Positions 5,961 through 7,760 of a DNA stretch of 7,760 nucleotides are shown piece by piece (within the stretch, counting starts at the first letter, position 1; the number at the start of each line of letters is the position of its first letter). Source of the DNA: Prevotella sp. UBA746. GTDB lineage: Bacteria > Bacteroidota > Bacteroidia > Bacteroidales > Bacteroidaceae. The stretch covers positions 1-7,760 of the forward strand of contig DBKQ01000121.1 of the NCBI GenBank assembly GCA_002298545.1, given 5' to 3'. The position numbers and the translations under genes were made by a program. The notes below the pieces were generated by a model. That model was not told the origin of the DNA, made no database searches, and was given only the letters and a program-made list of their open reading frames with translations.

Positions 5961-7022
5961 ATGGAAATAAAAATAGCAGTATTGCCTGGCGATGGAATAG
6001 GTCCTGAAATTATGAAACAGGGAATTGCCGTGGTAAATGCCATAGCAGCGAAATTCAAACATAAAGTGGAATACCGGGAGGCTCTTTGCGGTGCTGCCGC
6101 GATAGATGTCGTTGGCGATCCGTTTCCTGATGAGACTTTCCAAACTTGTCTTGATGCAGATGCAGTATTGTTTGCAGCCGTTGGCGACCCGAAATTCGAC
6201 AACGACCCTACAGCAAAGGTGCGTCCCGAACAGGGCTTGCTCGCCATGCGGAAAAAGTTAGGACTGTTTGCAAATATACGTCCGGTACAGACTTTCCGCT
6301 GTCTCGTACATAAGTCGCCGCTGAAGGACGAAATAGTTAGCGGAGCTGATTTCATATGTATCCGCGAACTTACCGGCGGTATGTATTTCGGAGAGAAATA
6401 CCAAGACAACGACAAGGCTTACGACACCAACTATTATACACGTCCAGAAGTGGAGCGCATCTTGAAGGTTGCCTTTGAATATGCCATGCGCCGCAGGAAA
6501 CACCTTACAGTAGTCGACAAGGCTAATGTCTTGGCGTCAAGCCGTCTGTGGCGACAAGTGGCAAAGGAAATGGAACCGCAGTATCCGGAGGTGAAAACAG
6601 ACTATATGTTTGTTGACAATGCATCTATGCGCATGCTTGTAGAGCCTACATTCTTCGATGTTATGGTAACGGAAAATACATTTGGTGATATACTTACCGA
6701 TGAGGGTAGTTGCATCTCCGGCAGTATGGGACTGCTTCCTTCTGCATCAACAGGCGAACATACTCCTGTCTTCGAACCGGTGCATGGCTCATGGCCTCAA
6801 GCTGCCGGCAAGAACATTGCCAACCCGCTTGCCCAGATTCTCTCGGCTGCCATGATGTTTGAGTATTTTGGCTTAAAGGAAGAAGGCACGCTGATTCGTC
6901 GTGCCGTAGATGCTTCGCTTGATGCAGAGGTCCGTACACCAGAGATTCAGGTTGAAGGAGGAAAGTCTTACGGAACAAAGGAGGTCGGTGCATGGATTGT
7001 CGACTATATCGAGAAGGCTTAG
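5961..7022 (+). CDS. leuB: 3-isopropylmalate dehydrogenase
   Basis: It oxidises and decarboxylates 3-isopropylmalate with NAD+ to 2-oxoisocaproate, the direct precursor of leucine. The start is the ATG at 5961, giving 353 residues beginning MEIKIAVLPGDGIGPEI; an in-frame GTG at 5934 would add nine unlikely residues. Substrate and metal residues of the family are present: R97 and R107 (MRKKLGLFANIRP), R135 and Y142 (RELTGGMYFG), K187 (VDKANV), D219 (VDNASM), D243 and D247 (TFGDILTDEG). The cofactor loop reads HGSWPQAAGKNIANP (275-289), where well-studied LeuB proteins have GSAPDIAG, so Q280 replaces the Asp that binds the NAD ribose; I recall the same form in Bacteroides LeuB. A 27-nt gap with a TA run separates it from leuD. 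Complete. Confidence 0.97.
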   Translation: MEIKIAVLPGDGIGPEIMKQGIAVVNAIAAKFKHKVEYREALCGAAAIDVVGDPFPDETFQTCLDADAVLFAAVGDPKFDNDPTAKVRPEQGLLAMRKKLGLFANIRPVQTFRCLVHKSPLKDEIVSGADFICIRELTGGMYFGEKYQDNDKAYDTNYYTRPEVERILKVAFEYAMRRRKHLTVVDKANVLASSRLWRQVAKEMEPQYPEVKTDYMFVDNASMRMLVEPTFFDVMVTENTFGDILTDEGSCISGSMGLLPSASTGEHTPVFEPVHGSWPQAAGKNIANPLAQILSAAMMFEYFGLKEEGTLIRRAVDASLDAEVRTPEIQVEGGKSYGTKEVGAWIVDYIEKA

Positions 7023-7040
7023 AAAATATATTTACGACAA

Positions 7041-7760
7041 ATGTGTTTTATAGATTTTATGATATTCACAACTAATAAAACAAATAAGGCAAGGGTGATG
7101 CTTTTGGCATTGTCCTTGCTGTTTTCGTTGAATTACGCCAGTGCACAGACGCATGCTGCTCTGCGTGATAGCTTGAAAATTGCCACAGACAGACTTGAGT
7201 ATGCTCCCGACTCTGTAGACTTGCGCTTGCGTAAGGCAAGCTTCAACCTGCAACTGGAGCAATGGCAGTATGCTCTCGATGAATACAATTATATATTGAG
7301 AAGAAACCCTAATGAAGTTTCGGCACTTTTCCATCGGGCTTATGTCAATGAGAAGCTGCACCGCGATAATTTTGCGCGTCTCGACTATGAAAGCTTGCTT
7401 ACAATCGTACCGGGGCATTTTGAGGGACAACTGGGATTGGCTCTTCTAAATCAGAAAACAAAGCGCTTTACTGATGCTTTAGACATGATAAACCGACTTG
7501 TCAGTCAATATCCCGACAGTGCCGTGGCTTATGCCGCCCGTGCCGGAATCGAGAAAGAACAGGGCATGGTTTCTCTCTCCGTCTTCGACTATGCCGAAGC
7601 TATTAAGCGCGATGCTGACAACAAAGAATACAGGATAGATTATATTGATGCCTTGATTGCAGACAAAAAGAAAAACGAGGCGCGTCGTGAACTCGACCGC
7701 CTCGTCTGTATGGGTGTTCCAAGAGCATCGCTCTTGGATTTCTATAAAAGATGCAGGTGA
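7041..7760 (+). CDS. Secreted or periplasmic TPR-repeat protein
   Basis: A 239-residue protein with an N-terminal signal peptide: basic start, hydrophobic core (about 19-30) and a likely signal peptidase I site after ASA (33-35), before QTH. No cysteine follows, so it is not a lipoprotein. The mature part contains five back-to-back 34-residue tetratricopeptide units in exact phase: 57-90, 91-124, 125-158, 159-192 and 193-226; the first three end in Pro (NP, VP, YP). TPR arrays bind other proteins, so an adaptor role in the periplasm is likely, partner unknown. The ATG at 7059 (residue 7) is an equally good start and gives a more usual 29-residue signal. It begins 18 nt (or 36) after leuB with no terminator between them, so it is probably co-transcribed. 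I do not recognise a named family. It ends at the last base of the window. Confidence 0.85.
   Translation: MCFIDFMIFTTNKTNKARVMLLALSLLFSLNYASAQTHAALRDSLKIATDRLEYAPDSVDLRLRKASFNLQLEQWQYALDEYNYILRRNPNEVSALFHRAYVNEKLHRDNFARLDYESLLTIVPGHFEGQLGLALLNQKTKRFTDALDMINRLVSQYPDSAVAYAARAGIEKEQGMVSLSVFDYAEAIKRDADNKEYRIDYIDALIADKKKNEARRELDRLVCMGVPRASLLDFYKRCR

Overview
The window looks like a chromosomal segment from a member of the Bacteroidota, most likely a Bacteroidales organism close to Prevotella. Several things point that way: a partial TonB-dependent receptor of a type common in this order, genes whose starts lack a Shine-Dalgarno sequence and sit behind A-rich leaders, a promoter of the Bacteroidota form TTG-20 nt-TAnnTTTG, and LeuB and LeuA sequences that resemble those I remember from Bacteroides and Prevotella. 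The genus is an inference.

Layout, all on the + strand. Positions 1-1650 hold the C-terminal part of a TonB-dependent outer-membrane receptor; its N-terminus lies upstream of the window. It is followed by a small hairpin and a strong intrinsic terminator (1721-1776). An AT-rich spacer leads to the promoter of the leucine operon (1930-1960). The transcribed leader (about 1966-2304) encodes a 28-residue peptide with four CTA leucine codons within six positions, then mutually exclusive hairpins and an intrinsic terminator (2131-2169). This is a classic ribosome-mediated leucine attenuator. The structural genes follow in the order leuA (2305-3801), leuC (3822-5213), leuD (5331-5933) and leuB (5961-7022). 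A gene for a signal-peptide-bearing five-repeat TPR protein (7041-7760) follows after a very short gap.

Together leuA, leuC, leuD and leuB encode all the leucine-specific enzymes: 2-isopropylmalate synthase, both subunits of the isomerase, and 3-isopropylmalate dehydrogenase. They convert 2-oxoisovalerate to 2-oxoisocaproate; the final transamination is encoded elsewhere. Flow is probably controlled twice: by attenuation in the leader and by leucine feedback on the C-terminal domain of LeuA. The TPR gene has no promoter or terminator visible before it, so it is probably read on the same mRNA, although its link with leucine synthesis is unknown.

The most notable items are the attenuator, which can be followed base by base, and an eight-copy 7-bp tandem repeat wedged between leuC and leuD. 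I saw no mobile element, CRISPR array, tRNA or rRNA. I found no wholly new multi-gene system.
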